Shown here: in pieces, positions 25,287-35,373 of the stretch | Position numbering within the stretch: position 1 is the stretch's first letter | Layout: each line of letters starts with the position of its first letter | Source: Streptomyces durocortorensis | GTDB lineage: Bacteria; Actinomycetota; Actinomycetes; Streptomycetales; Streptomycetaceae | Direction of reading: 5' to 3' | Assembly (NCBI RefSeq): GCF_031760065.1 | Contig: NZ_CP134500.1 | Span: forward strand, 2,418,001-2,482,000 | DNA length: 64,000 nucleotides | Position numbers and translations under genes: made by a program | The notes under the pieces: generated by a model | What the model was told of the DNA's origin: nothing | The model's database searches: none | Seen by the model: only the letters and a program-made list of their open reading frames with translations

Positions 25287-25889
25287 TCACCCCACCAGCT
25301 CCCGTACCACCGGCACCAACGCCCGGAACGCCTTGCCGCGATGGCTGATCGCGTTCTTCTCCGCCGCCGTCAGCTCCGCGCACGTGCGGGTCTCGCCCTC
25401 CGGCTGGAGGATCGGGTCGTAGCCGAAGCCGTTCGTACCGGACGGGGCGTGGCGCAGGGTGCCGTTCAGGCGGCCCTCGACCACGCGTTCCGTGCCGTCG
25501 GGGAGGGCGAGGGCGGCGGCGCAGGCGAAGTGGGCGGCGCGGTGGGTGTCCGCGATGTCGCCGAGCTGGGCCAGGAGCAGGTTCAGGTTGGCCTTGTCGT
25601 CGCCGTGGGTGCCGGACCAGCGGGCCGAGAAGATGCCTGGGGCGCCGCCGAGGACGTCCACGCAGAGGCCGGAGTCGTCGGCGACGGCGGGGAGGCCGGT
25701 GGCGCGGGCCAGGGCGTGGGCCTTGAGGAGCGCGTTCTCGGCGAAGGTGACGCCGGTTTCCTTGACGTCGGGGATGTCGGGGTACGCGTCCGCGCCGACG
25801 AGGTCGAGGTCGAGTCCCGCGTCGGCGAGGATGGCGTGCAGTTCGGTGATTTTCCCGGCGTTGCGGGTGGCGAGGATCAGGCGCGTCAT
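25287..25889 (-). CDS. rdgB: XTP/dITP diphosphatase (RdgB/HAM1)
   Basis: This 200-residue house-cleaning nucleotide pyrophosphatase removes dITP, XTP and similar damaged nucleotides. Family motifs are all present: LATRNAGKITEL at the N-terminus, ADDSGLCVD with the catalytic Asp, SARWSG, GTNGFGYDPI and the C-terminal SHRGKAF. Length matches the family. It follows rph and a lipoprotein gene on the same strand, a frequent rph-rdgB neighbourhood in actinomycetes. Confidence 0.95.
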   Translation of the reverse strand: MTRLILATRNAGKITELHAILADAGLDLDLVGADAYPDIPDVKETGVTFAENALLKAHALARATGLPAVADDSGLCVDVLGGAPGIFSARWSGTHGDDKANLNLLLAQLGDIADTHRAAHFACAAALALPDGTERVVEGRLNGTLRHAPSGTNGFGYDPILQPEGETRTCAELTAAEKNAISHRGKAFRALVPVVRELVG

Positions 25890-25935
25890 GGGCCCATTGT
25901 CGCCGGTCGCCGTCGGTCCGCGGCCGCTCCCCCTG

Positions 25936-25993
25936 CGGCGTGCAGACCTTGCCGATCTCCGCTTTACGGCGTGCAGACCTTGCCGATCTCCGC
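25936..25993. repeat. Tandem duplication across a stop codon
   Basis: A 27-base sequence (25936-25962) is repeated exactly at 25967-25993, separated by 4 bases that contain the stop codon of the lipoprotein gene. The second copy encodes the C-terminal end of that lipoprotein; the first lies just past its stop. Confidence 0.95.
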
Positions 25994-26353
25994 GGCCGCG
26001 TCCGTCACCGGGGTGATGTCGGGGGTGGCGTCGCCCTTCTCGATGGACTCGCGCACGTTGGTGACGCCCGCCTGGAGGTCGTCGACCGCCTTGGAGAGGT
26101 CGGCGTCGTCCGTGGTGTCGTTCAGGTTCTTGAGTTCGCGGTCGATGTCGTCCAGGGCTTCGGTTGCCTGGGTGATGTCCTCGGAGGCGCTGGAGACGGC
26201 GTTCTGGAGGTTGCCGACGCTGGTGGCGATGGCGTCGGCGGTGCGTACGCAGTCGAGCGCCTTGTCGAGTCCGGCGCAGCCCACGGCCGTGGTCAGCGTC
26301 AGCAGGGTGGCGGCGGCGGCGAGTACGAGGCGTTGGTGGCGGCGCGAAGCCAT
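25964..26353 (-). CDS. Small coiled-coil lipoprotein
   Basis: This 129-residue protein has a signal peptide and lipobox (AVGC at about residues 23-26). A helical, heptad-like mature part of about 85 residues is rich in Asp, Asn and Gln (DITQATEALDDIDRELKNL). A Cys near the start (ALDCVRT) and another at the very end (GKVCTP) could form a disulfide. The family is unknown. It sits between rph and rdgB on the same strand; rph has a hairpin behind it, so it is probably transcribed separately. Confidence 0.8.
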   Translation of the reverse strand: MASRRHQRLVLAAAATLLTLTTAVGCAGLDKALDCVRTADAIATSVGNLQNAVSSASEDITQATEALDDIDRELKNLNDTTDDADLSKAVDDLQAGVTNVRESIEKGDATPDITPVTDAAAEIGKVCTP

Positions 26354-26376
26354 GGTGGGGTCCCTCCCCGGGGATC

Positions 26377-26424
26377 GTTACGTGGACGGACGCACGGTTC
26401 GACCCGTGCGTCCGTGTCCGTAAC
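26377..26424 (-). terminator. Terminator after rph
   Basis: Arms 26377-26397 and 26404-26424 form a 12-base perfect inner stem (ACGGACGCACGG with its complement) with imperfect flanks, between the rph stop and the start of the lipoprotein gene. Confidence 0.7.
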
Positions 26425-26474
26425 GACGCTCTGTGGTGCGCATGTGGTTGCTTCTTTACCCGGGGGGCGGGTCG

Positions 26475-27212
<738 letters not shown>

Positions 27213-27310
27213 GGGCCCGACTTTATCCGCTGACGGGGGTGGCTCCGTTCGGGTGCGGTCGGCGGCCGTACGGGGGACGCGCCGGCGGCCGTAGCGGGGA
27301 CGCGCCGGTG

Positions 27311-27340
27311 TGTGGGGCCCGGTACGGCGCGGGCCCCGCA
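27311..27340 (-). terminator. Terminator after nagF
   Basis: Arms 27311-27321 and 27330-27340 form an 11-base GC stem with an 8-base loop, between the nagF stop and the rph start. Confidence 0.6.
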
Positions 27341-27427
27341 CCGAGTCACGTGGGTGCGGGGCCTGCGGGGTCTGCGGGATGCGGAGCCCGGCCGTCGGTG
27401 CGGCGTGCGCCGCCGAGGGTCAGTCGG

Positions 27428-27661
27428 TCACATCATGTCTTCGATGTCGGCGGCGATGGGGTCGGCGTCGGTGCCGATGACGACCTGGATCGCGGTGCCC
27501 ATCTTGACGACGCCGTGGGCGCCGGCGGCCTTCAGGGCGGCTTCGTCGACCTTGCTGGGGTCGTGGACCTCGGTGCGGAGGCGGGTGATGCAGCCTTCGA
27601 CCTCGTCGATGTTGTCGATACCGCCGAGCCCGGCGACGATCTTCTCAGCCTTGGTGGCCAT
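27428..27661 (-). CDS. nagF: PTS EIIB domain protein for N-acetylglucosamine
   Basis: This 77-residue stand-alone EIIB of the glucose/N-acetylglucosamine PTS family carries the phosphoryl-accepting Cys24 in VEGCITRLR. It would relay phosphate from EIIA-Crr to sugar bound by the neighbouring EIIC proteins. EIIB is normally fused to EIIC in other bacteria, but in Streptomyces it is separate. It is divergent from nagE1, with a DasR-like site in the shared region. The symbol follows S. coelicolor usage from memory. Confidence 0.9.
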   Translation of the reverse strand: MATKAEKIVAGLGGIDNIDEVEGCITRLRTEVHDPSKVDEAALKAAGAHGVVKMGTAIQVVIGTDADPIAADIEDMM

Positions 27662-27825
27662 GTCCTTCTCCCTGGTTCTTCGCGCGCAGACGGCCGCCCG
27701 CTGCGGGTCCGTTTCGTCACGGTAACGCACGGTTGGCCCAACTTCGCGGGCGGGTAACCGAACGATCCCCAAAGATGACGATCACCGGTCCCCTGCCTCC
27801 GGGGCGGGGCCCGGACCGTGACGCA

Positions 27826-27841
27826 ACTGGTCTACACCAGT
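27826..27841. promoter_or_regulatory. DasR-responsive element (dre) between nagF and nagE1
   Basis: ACTGGTCTACACCAGT matches the dre consensus for the GntR-family repressor DasR (ACTGGTCTAGACCACT) with two differences and is a near-perfect palindrome. It lies 43 bases before nagE1 and about 165 bases from nagF. DasR is known to be released by glucosamine-6-phosphate. Confidence 0.88.
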
Positions 27842-27883
27842 TTGCAACGACCGCCAAACGCGATGTGTTCCGGGAGGACGCCC

Positions 27884-29143
27884 ATGAGTTCGAGCGCCGC
27901 TGCGGCACCGCAGCGAAAATGGTGGAACGGACCGGTCCAGGGCCTCCAGAAGGTCGGGCGGAGCCTCCAGCTCCCGGTGGCCGTCCTCCCGGCGGCGGGT
28001 CTGCTCGTCAGCCTCGGCAACCTCTTCGCCTCCTATCTGCACGGGGCCTTCTGGGAAAAGACGTCCCTGGTGCTGCTCAACGGCGGCACCGCGATCCTGG
28101 ACGGCAAGCTCGGCCTCCCCCTGCTCTTCTGCATCGGCGTGGCCATCGGCTTCGCGAAGAAGGCGGACGGCTCCACCGCGCTGGCGGCCGTGGTGGGCTT
28201 CCTGGTCTACCGGGGTGTCCTCGGGGCGTTCCCGATCGACGACACCGTGACGGACGATCTGCCCCTGGGCGAGCCGCAGAACCCCGGAGTGCTCGGCGGC
28301 ATCATCATCGGCCTGCTGACCGCGGTCGTCTGGCAGCGCTACCACCGGACCAAGCTGGTGGACTGGCTCGGGTTCTTCAACGGGCGGCGCCTGGTGCCGA
28401 TCCTGATGGCGTTCCTCTGCGTGATCCTCGGCGTCCTGTTCGGACTGCTGTGGCAGCCGGTGGGCGACGGCCTGACCTGGTTCTCCGAGCGGCTGATCAA
28501 CCTCGGCTCGTGGGGCGCGGCGATCTTCGGCTTCGCGAACCGGCTGCTGATCCCGGTCGGCATGCACCAGTTCCTGAACACGTTCTTCTGGTTCCAGGCG
28601 GGCGAGTTCACCGGGGCGGACGGCCAGACCGTGCAGGGCGACATCTCCCGCTTCTTCGCCCAGGACCCGTCGGCCGGGCAGTTCACCTCGGGCTTCTTCC
28701 CGATCATGATGTTCGGTCTGCCCGCCGCCGCCCTGGCCATCACCCACACCGCACGGCCGGAGCGCCGCAAGGAAGTGGGGGGTCTGATGGTGTCGGTGGC
28801 GCTGACCTCGTTCGTGACGGGGGTGACCGAGCCGATCGAGTTCTCGTTCATGTTCGTCGCGCCGCTGCTGTACGGCGTGCACGCGGTGCTCACCGGAGCC
28901 TCGATGGGCATCACCTGGCTGCTGGGGGTGCATGCGGGGTTCAGCTTCTCGGCAGGGTTGATCGACTACGTCGTCAACTGGCATCTCGATACGAAACCAT
29001 GGCTGATCATCCCGATCGGCGCGTGCTTCGCGGTGATCTACTACGTGGTCTTCCGCTTCGCGATCACCAAGTTCGACCTCAAGACTCCGGGGCGCGAACC
29101 GGAGGAGATCGAGAAGGAGATCGAGAGGGATCTGACGAAGTAG
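27884..29143 (+). CDS. nagE1: PTS EIIC permease, N-acetylglucosamine type (paralogue 1)
   Basis: This 419-residue, multi-helix EIIC of the glucose superfamily has GRSLQLPVAVLPAAGLL at the start of the first helix pair, the loop motif IGFAKKADGSTALAA, IPVGMHQFLN, and the sugar-binding TGVTEPIEFSFMFVAP. No EIIB or EIIA domain is attached. It would take up and phosphorylate amino sugar together with nagF. GGGAGGA lies upstream of the ATG. In S. coelicolor (memory) the second paralogue is the main permease and this one is dispensable. Confidence 0.92.
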   Translation: MSSSAAAAPQRKWWNGPVQGLQKVGRSLQLPVAVLPAAGLLVSLGNLFASYLHGAFWEKTSLVLLNGGTAILDGKLGLPLLFCIGVAIGFAKKADGSTALAAVVGFLVYRGVLGAFPIDDTVTDDLPLGEPQNPGVLGGIIIGLLTAVVWQRYHRTKLVDWLGFFNGRRLVPILMAFLCVILGVLFGLLWQPVGDGLTWFSERLINLGSWGAAIFGFANRLLIPVGMHQFLNTFFWFQAGEFTGADGQTVQGDISRFFAQDPSAGQFTSGFFPIMMFGLPAAALAITHTARPERRKEVGGLMVSVALTSFVTGVTEPIEFSFMFVAPLLYGVHAVLTGASMGITWLLGVHAGFSFSAGLIDYVVNWHLDTKPWLIIPIGACFAVIYYVVFRFAITKFDLKTPGREPEEIEKEIERDLTK

Positions 29144-29170
29144 CAGTACACCGGGGCTTTGCCCCCGGCC

Positions 29171-29210
29171 GCCGAAGGCCCCTGGACCAGCTGGTCCGGG
29201 GGCCTTCGGC
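29171..29210 (+). terminator. Terminator after nagE1
   Basis: An extended hairpin (29171-29188 with 29193-29210, 4-base loop) lies about 28 bases past the nagE1 stop. It gives nagE2 its own transcription unit, in line with separate dre sites. Confidence 0.8.
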
Positions 29211-29290
29211 ATGTCACCGAACGTGCTGGATCTGCTACTGCGAATCAAGGGGGAATTGCAGGTTCCTTATCTAACCCTCACCGTGCTAAA

Positions 29291-29323
29291 ACTGGTCTAC
29301 ACCACTGAGTGGTCCAGACCACG
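29291..29323. promoter_or_regulatory. Two adjacent DasR-responsive elements upstream of nagE2
   Basis: ACTGGTCTACACCACT (29291-29306) and AGTGGTCCAGACCACG (29308-29323) lie head to tail with one base between. Both fit the dre pattern; the second has a perfect GTGGTC/GACCAC inverted repeat. They are 78-110 bases before the nagE2 start. Confidence 0.85.
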
Positions 29324-29401
29324 GCAGTCTGCCGCGTCTGTCGAGTCGCCGCCTCCCCGCATCGATGACCTGGGCGGCACTGTGCCCCATGGAGGAAGTT
29401 G

Positions 29402-30667
<1,266 letters not shown>

Positions 30668-30683
30668 CCTCCGCCACGCCCGC

Positions 30684-30736
30684 ACGACGAAGCCCCCGCT
30701 TCCCGAAGATCTCTTTCGGGGCGGGGGCTTCGTCGT
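30684..30736 (+). terminator. Terminator after nagE2
   Basis: Arms 30684-30699 and 30721-30736 pair over 16 bases, and an inner CCCGAA/TTCGGG stem continues the hairpin. Confidence 0.85.
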
Positions 30737-30760
30737 ACCTGCCGTACGGTCGCCTCACAC

Positions 30761-31243
30761 CTAGCGTACGGGCACGGGCACGGGCAGGCGGTAGATCTGG
30801 CGGGAGCCGCCCTCCGGGCCGGGGTCGGTCGGCTCGCCGGGCTCGAAGCCGAGCTTCTCGTAGAAGACGCGGGCCCCGCTGTCCACGGCCCCGGGGTGGT
30901 CGGGCCCGAAAGTGACCACTTCGACGGTCCCGGGCCCGGTGACGTACCGGCGGAGCGCCTCGGCCATCAGCAGGCGGCCCACGCCCGCGCCCCGGCAGTG
31001 CTCGGAGGTGACGAGCCAGTGCACGTGGTACGCGGGCGGGGCGGCGCCGAGCAGGAGGCCGCCGAGGATGCCGGGTGCGGTGGCGGACTCGGCGACCAGG
31101 GCCGCCCCGTCACGGATGTGGTCGTTCACCGCCCGGTGGAAGCCCGGTTCCGCCACCATCGGCCCGAACCAGTGCTCGACCTGGGACGCGAGGGTCAGGA
31201 AGCCGGCGAGGTCGGCATCGCGGGCGGGTCTGATGGTGATCAC
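30761..31243 (-). CDS. GNAT-family N-acetyltransferase
   Basis: This 160-residue acetyltransferase starts ITIRPARDADLAGF. The acetyl-CoA site is in HWLVTSEHCRGAGVGRLLM (R/Q-x-x-G-x-G/A) and a C-terminal strand reads VFYEKLGFEPGEPT. The substrate is not predictable. It starts at GTG 31243, 55 bases downstream of the MBL-fold gene on the same strand, and could be co-transcribed with it. Confidence 0.9.
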   Translation of the reverse strand: MITIRPARDADLAGFLTLASQVEHWFGPMVAEPGFHRAVNDHIRDGAALVAESATAPGILGGLLLGAAPPAYHVHWLVTSEHCRGAGVGRLLMAEALRRYVTGPGTVEVVTFGPDHPGAVDSGARVFYEKLGFEPGEPTDPGPEGGSRQIYRLPVPVPVR

Positions 31244-31298
31244 GCGGGCAGTCTCGCAGAGCGGGCCCGGGCCTGCCGCGGATTCCGGGCGCCGGGGC

Positions 31299-32051
31299 TC
31301 AGACCTCGTACACCGCGCCCGGTACGGCCAGTTCGACCGGGCCCGGGTAGACGGCGCGGGCGTCGGCGAGGTTGCGGTCGGCGTCGGTCCACGGGGGGAT
31401 GTGGGTGAGGACGAGCCGGCGGGCGTCGGCGCGGGTTGCCGCCTCGCCTGCCTCGCGGCCGTTGAGGTGCAGGTCGGGGATGTCCTCCTTGCCGTCGACG
31501 AACGATGCCTCGCACAGGAACAGGTCCACGTCCCGGGCCAGGTCCTCCAGTGCCCCGCAGGTCCCCGTGTCGCCGGAGTAGGCGAGGGTGGAGCCGCCGT
31601 GCTCGATCCGGATGCCGAAGGTGTCGACGGGGTGGCAGAGCTTCTCCGTGCGGACCGAGAAGGGCCCGATCTCGAAGGACCCGGACTTCAGGGTGTGGAA
31701 GTCGAAGACCTCGCTCATCGCCCGGTCCGAGGGGGTGTCGCCGTGGGCGGCGGTCAGCCGCTGCTCGGTTCCCTCGGGGCCGTAGACCGGAAGGGGGACG
31801 GGGCGGGCGCCGTCGTGACGGTAGTAGCGCACGACGAAGTACGCGCACATGTCGATGCAGTGGTCGGCGTGGAGGTGGCTGAGGAAGATCGCGTCGAGGT
31901 CGTAGAGACCGACGTGGCGCTGCAACTCGCCGAGGGCGCCGTTGCCCATGTCGAGGAGCAGCCGGAAGCCGTCGGCCTCTACGAGGTAGCTCGAACATGC
32001 CGAACCCGTGGACGGGAACGAGCCGGAGCAGCCGACGACGGTGAGCTTCAT
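31299..32051 (-). CDS. MBL-fold metallohydrolase (RNase Z-like fold)
   Basis: This 250-residue metallo-beta-lactamase fold protein starts MKLTVVGCSGSFP and has the metal motif LSHLHADHCIDM (HxHxDH), a third ligand in KLCHPVDTFG, the Asp of YSGDTG and a terminal LTHIPPW. The order and spacing resemble the RNase Z/cyclic-nucleotide phosphodiesterase branch, yet the tRNA-binding exosite is absent, so a small-molecule phosphodiesterase or hydrolase is as likely. In actinomycetes it is typically found next to rph and rdgB, roughly as here. Confidence 0.88.
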   Translation of the reverse strand: MKLTVVGCSGSFPSTGSACSSYLVEADGFRLLLDMGNGALGELQRHVGLYDLDAIFLSHLHADHCIDMCAYFVVRYYRHDGARPVPLPVYGPEGTEQRLTAAHGDTPSDRAMSEVFDFHTLKSGSFEIGPFSVRTEKLCHPVDTFGIRIEHGGSTLAYSGDTGTCGALEDLARDVDLFLCEASFVDGKEDIPDLHLNGREAGEAATRADARRLVLTHIPPWTDADRNLADARAVYPGPVELAVPGAVYEV

Positions 32052-32235
32052 GGAGCGTGAACCTCCGATACGTGGGAACGGGGAGGGTTCGTGCGAGTTC
32101 TGCGGGAACGTTTTGCGGTTCGTCGAGCGTAAGGCGCGAAACTCCGCGTCGCTCCTTCGCTGCCTGCCGTTGTGGGGGAACTCACCTGCTCTGTCACCGG
32201 TTCGATGGAAGCGGGCCCGCCGGTACGGTCGGGGG

Positions 32236-32754
32236 ATGGACACGTTCTGGTGGGTGGCGCTGGTCGCCGTGGTTCTGCTCGCGCTCGTCGCGGCCGTGGT
32301 GGACGGGCGGGGGCGCTCGGACCGCGGGCCCCGCACGCGGCGGCCCCGGCAGCCGGGGGCGACGGCTCGGACCCGCCCGCCCGGGAAGCCTTCGGGGCCG
32401 TCGGGCCCGGTGGGGCGCGGGGACGGGCGTACGCCGCGGGCGGGTGAGGTGTGGTGGGCCGATGTGCCGTACGAGGACGGGCCCGGGTCCAAGGACCGGC
32501 CGTGCCTGGTCCTCTCCGTACGGGGCCGGGGGCGGAGGCGTACGGCACTCGTCGCCAAGATCACCAGCAAGCATCACGAGGAGCGGCCCGGGGTGATCGC
32601 GCTGCCCCCGGGGACGGTGGGGGATGCGCGGGGGCGGCGGAGCTTTCTGGAGACGGATGAGCTGCGGGAGGTGCGGATCGCCGGGTTCCGGCGGAGGGTG
32701 GGCGCGGTGGACGCGGAGCTTTGGGAGCGGGTGCGGGGGCTGGGGGCGGGGTGA
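32236..32754 (+). CDS. Membrane-anchored PemK/MazF-domain protein
   Basis: This 172-residue protein has an N-terminal transmembrane helix (WWVALVAVVLLALVAAVV), a basic Pro/Arg/Gly linker (about 25-70) and a C-terminal PemK/MazF fold starting GEVWWADVPYEDGPGSKDRP with CLVLSVRG and LVAKITSKHH. MazF toxins are mRNA-cleaving endoribonucleases. No antitoxin ORF adjoins it, and membrane tethering is unusual for a toxin, so it may be a non-toxic derivative. The ATG at 32236 follows GGGGG. Confidence 0.85.
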   Translation: MDTFWWVALVAVVLLALVAAVVDGRGRSDRGPRTRRPRQPGATARTRPPGKPSGPSGPVGRGDGRTPRAGEVWWADVPYEDGPGSKDRPCLVLSVRGRGRRRTALVAKITSKHHEERPGVIALPPGTVGDARGRRSFLETDELREVRIAGFRRRVGAVDAELWERVRGLGAG

Positions 32755-32758
32755 GGGG

Positions 32759-32794
32759 CGGGGCCCTGGTTTCGGGGCTCTGCCCAGGGCCCCG
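32759..32794 (+). terminator. Terminator after MazF-domain gene
   Basis: An 11-base stem pairs CGGGGCCCTGG (32759-32769) with 32784-32794, with a 14-base loop. It starts 5 bases past the stop codon. Confidence 0.6.
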
Positions 32795-32795
32795 C

Positions 32796-32876
32796 TCCTC
32801 AAGCGCCGGAGAGGCTGAAAGATGCCCTCGAACGCCGGACTGCCTGGAAGGACGTCCTCGAACGCCGGACGGGCTT
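32796..32876. repeat. Three tandem copies of a Streptomyces-type intergenic repeat
   Basis: Copies of about 22 bases with core CGCCGGA start at 32796, 32825 and 32855, spaced 29-30 bases apart. Each fits YCCTCRARCGCCGGASDGSCT. Similar TCCTCAAACGCCGGACGGGCT elements are scattered in Streptomyces intergenic regions (memory). The array lies between the convergent MazF-domain gene and cysM. Confidence 0.75.
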
Positions 32877-32886
32877 GACCTGCGGC

Positions 32887-34124
<1,238 letters not shown>

Positions 34125-34221
34125 GGCGTGGGCTCCTGTCGAAAGCGGAGAGGTGGCGTGGGGCGCGCGTTTATGCCCCCGCGCAGGGGGGTGGTACGTG
34201 GGTGGGCGCGCGGACCGCGGC

Positions 34222-34350
34222 TCAGGCCGGGCGGCTCACGGGCAGGCTTCGGGCGGGACAGATCGCGCTGGCGAGCCTGCACAGGTCGACGTGCAGCCGC
34301 GCGACGAGCAGCGTGCCCGGCGTCTTGTTGCTCACGTCATGGGGAACCAT
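34222..34350 (-). CDS. Cysteine-codon leader peptide upstream of cysO
   Basis: A 42-codon ORF, too short for most gene finders, contains LHVDLCRLASAIC with two cysteine codons. It begins six bases after a -10-like TACGAT and has no ribosome site, so it would be translated from a leaderless message. Peptides with the pattern RxHVDLxRxxSAIC are widespread in Streptomyces and annotated as putative leader peptides near sulfur genes (memory). I infer ribosome-mediated regulation of cysO-cysM by cysteinyl-tRNA supply. About 97 bases separate its stop from cysO. Confidence 0.75.
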   Translation of the reverse strand: MVPHDVSNKTPGTLLVARLHVDLCRLASAICPARSLPVSRPA

Positions 34351-34387
34351 GCGGGCATCGTATCGATTCCCGGTCCGGAAACCCGAG

Positions 34388-34399
34388 TGTGATCTCACA
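34388..34399. promoter_or_regulatory. TGTGA-TC-TCACA palindrome upstream of the cysO leader
   Basis: A perfect inverted repeat, TGTGATCTCACA, is centred about 43 bases upstream of the presumed leaderless start at 34350. A TACGAT -10 box lies at 34357-34362 (minus strand). The position suits a repressor or activator controlling the cysteine unit. Confidence 0.55.
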
Positions 34400-34419
34400 T
34401 GATGGATGGTGAGCGACCA

Positions 34420-35217
34420 TTATGCGGACTCACGCCGGCTGGTGCGGTCCTGCGGGAGGTAGACGACCGTGGGTGCGCCCGTCTTCGGGTGGGTGCTGAC
34501 CTCGGCGGCGACGCCGTACACCTCGCCCAGCAGCTCCGCCGTGAGGACCTCCTCGGGGGTGCCGGAGGCGACGACGCGGCCGTCCTTGAGTACGTAGATG
34601 CGGTCGCAGTAGTACGCGGCGAGGTTGAGGTCGTGCAGGGCCAGGAGGTTGGTGGTGCCGAGCTCGCGGACCAGGGAGAGGATCTCCAGCTGGTAGCGGA
34701 TGTCCAGGTGGTTGGTCGGCTCGTCCAGGACGACGAGGGAGGGCTGCTGGACCAGGGCGCGGGCGACGAGGGCGCGCTGGCGTTCGCCGCCGGAGAGGGA
34801 GGCGAACGTACGGGATTCGAGCGCGGCGATCCCCACCCGGGCGAGGGCCTCGGTGACCAGGGCGGTGTCGGCGGCGGTGTCCGCCTCCCAGAACCGCCTG
34901 TGCGGGGCGCGGCCCATCGCGACGACCTGGCCGACGGTGAGCTCGAAGCCCGCGTGGCTCTCCTGCGGGACGGTGGCGATGCGACGGGCGCGGGCCTTCA
35001 CGGGGAGGGCGGCGAGGTCGTCGCCGTCCAGGAGGACCCTGCCGTGGGTGGGGCGCAGGGTGCCGTAGACGCAGCGCAGGAGGGTGGTCTTGCCACTGCC
35101 GTTGGGGCCGACGAGGCCGACGGTCTCGCCGTCGGCGGCGGTGAGGTCGACGGCGTCGACGAGGTGGCGGCCTTCGCCGGTCCCGTACGAGAGGCGCTCG
35201 GTGCGCAGGGTGGTCAC
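34420..35217 (-). CDS. btuD: Corrinoid/siderophore-type ABC transporter ATPase
   Basis: This 265-residue ATPase of the FecE/BtuD class has Walker A GPNGSGKTT, signature LSGGERQRAL, Walker B LVVLDEPTNHLD and switch His in LLALHDLN. It is the third gene of a binding protein-permease-ATPase unit under a cobalamin riboswitch, so the likely substrate is cobalamin or a precursor. The GTG start at 35217 has CGGAG 7 bases upstream. An array of 29-base repeats separates it from btuC. The symbol is by function of the family, not a proven orthologue. Confidence 0.88.
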   Translation of the reverse strand: MTTLRTERLSYGTGEGRHLVDAVDLTAADGETVGLVGPNGSGKTTLLRCVYGTLRPTHGRVLLDGDDLAALPVKARARRIATVPQESHAGFELTVGQVVAMGRAPHRRFWEADTAADTALVTEALARVGIAALESRTFASLSGGERQRALVARALVQQPSLVVLDEPTNHLDIRYQLEILSLVRELGTTNLLALHDLNLAAYYCDRIYVLKDGRVVASGTPEEVLTAELLGEVYGVAAEVSTHPKTGAPTVVYLPQDRTSRRESA

Positions 35218-35261
35218 GGGCGGGCTCCGGCGAAGGGACGGGCGAAGGAGAGACGGGGGCA

Positions 35262-35373
35262 GGGGCTCATGTGGGCACTCCCAGCGGAAAGGGGCTCATG
35301 CGGGCACTCCCGATGGAGAGGGGCTCATGCGGGCGCTCCCGGCGGGAAGGGCTCATGCGGGCGCTCCCTCGGG
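35262..35373. repeat. 29-base tandem repeat, about 3.9 copies, at btuC/btuD junction
   Basis: Units begin at 35262, 35291, 35320 and 35349 (GGGGCTCATGCGGGCRCTCCC plus a variable tail of about 8 bases). The last copy includes the stop codon of the permease and its final Gly-Ala-Pro-Ala codons; the others form a spacer before the ATPase gene. Each unit holds an ATGA on the minus strand. A short ORF from the first unit runs to the ATPase start. Confidence 0.95.

Noticed and set aside
35214..35270. 19-codon ORF from the first 29-base repeat to the btuD start
   Set aside because: It ends in the btuD GTGA and might couple translation, but it has no ribosome site of its own and no conserved content; kept only as a remark on the repeat.
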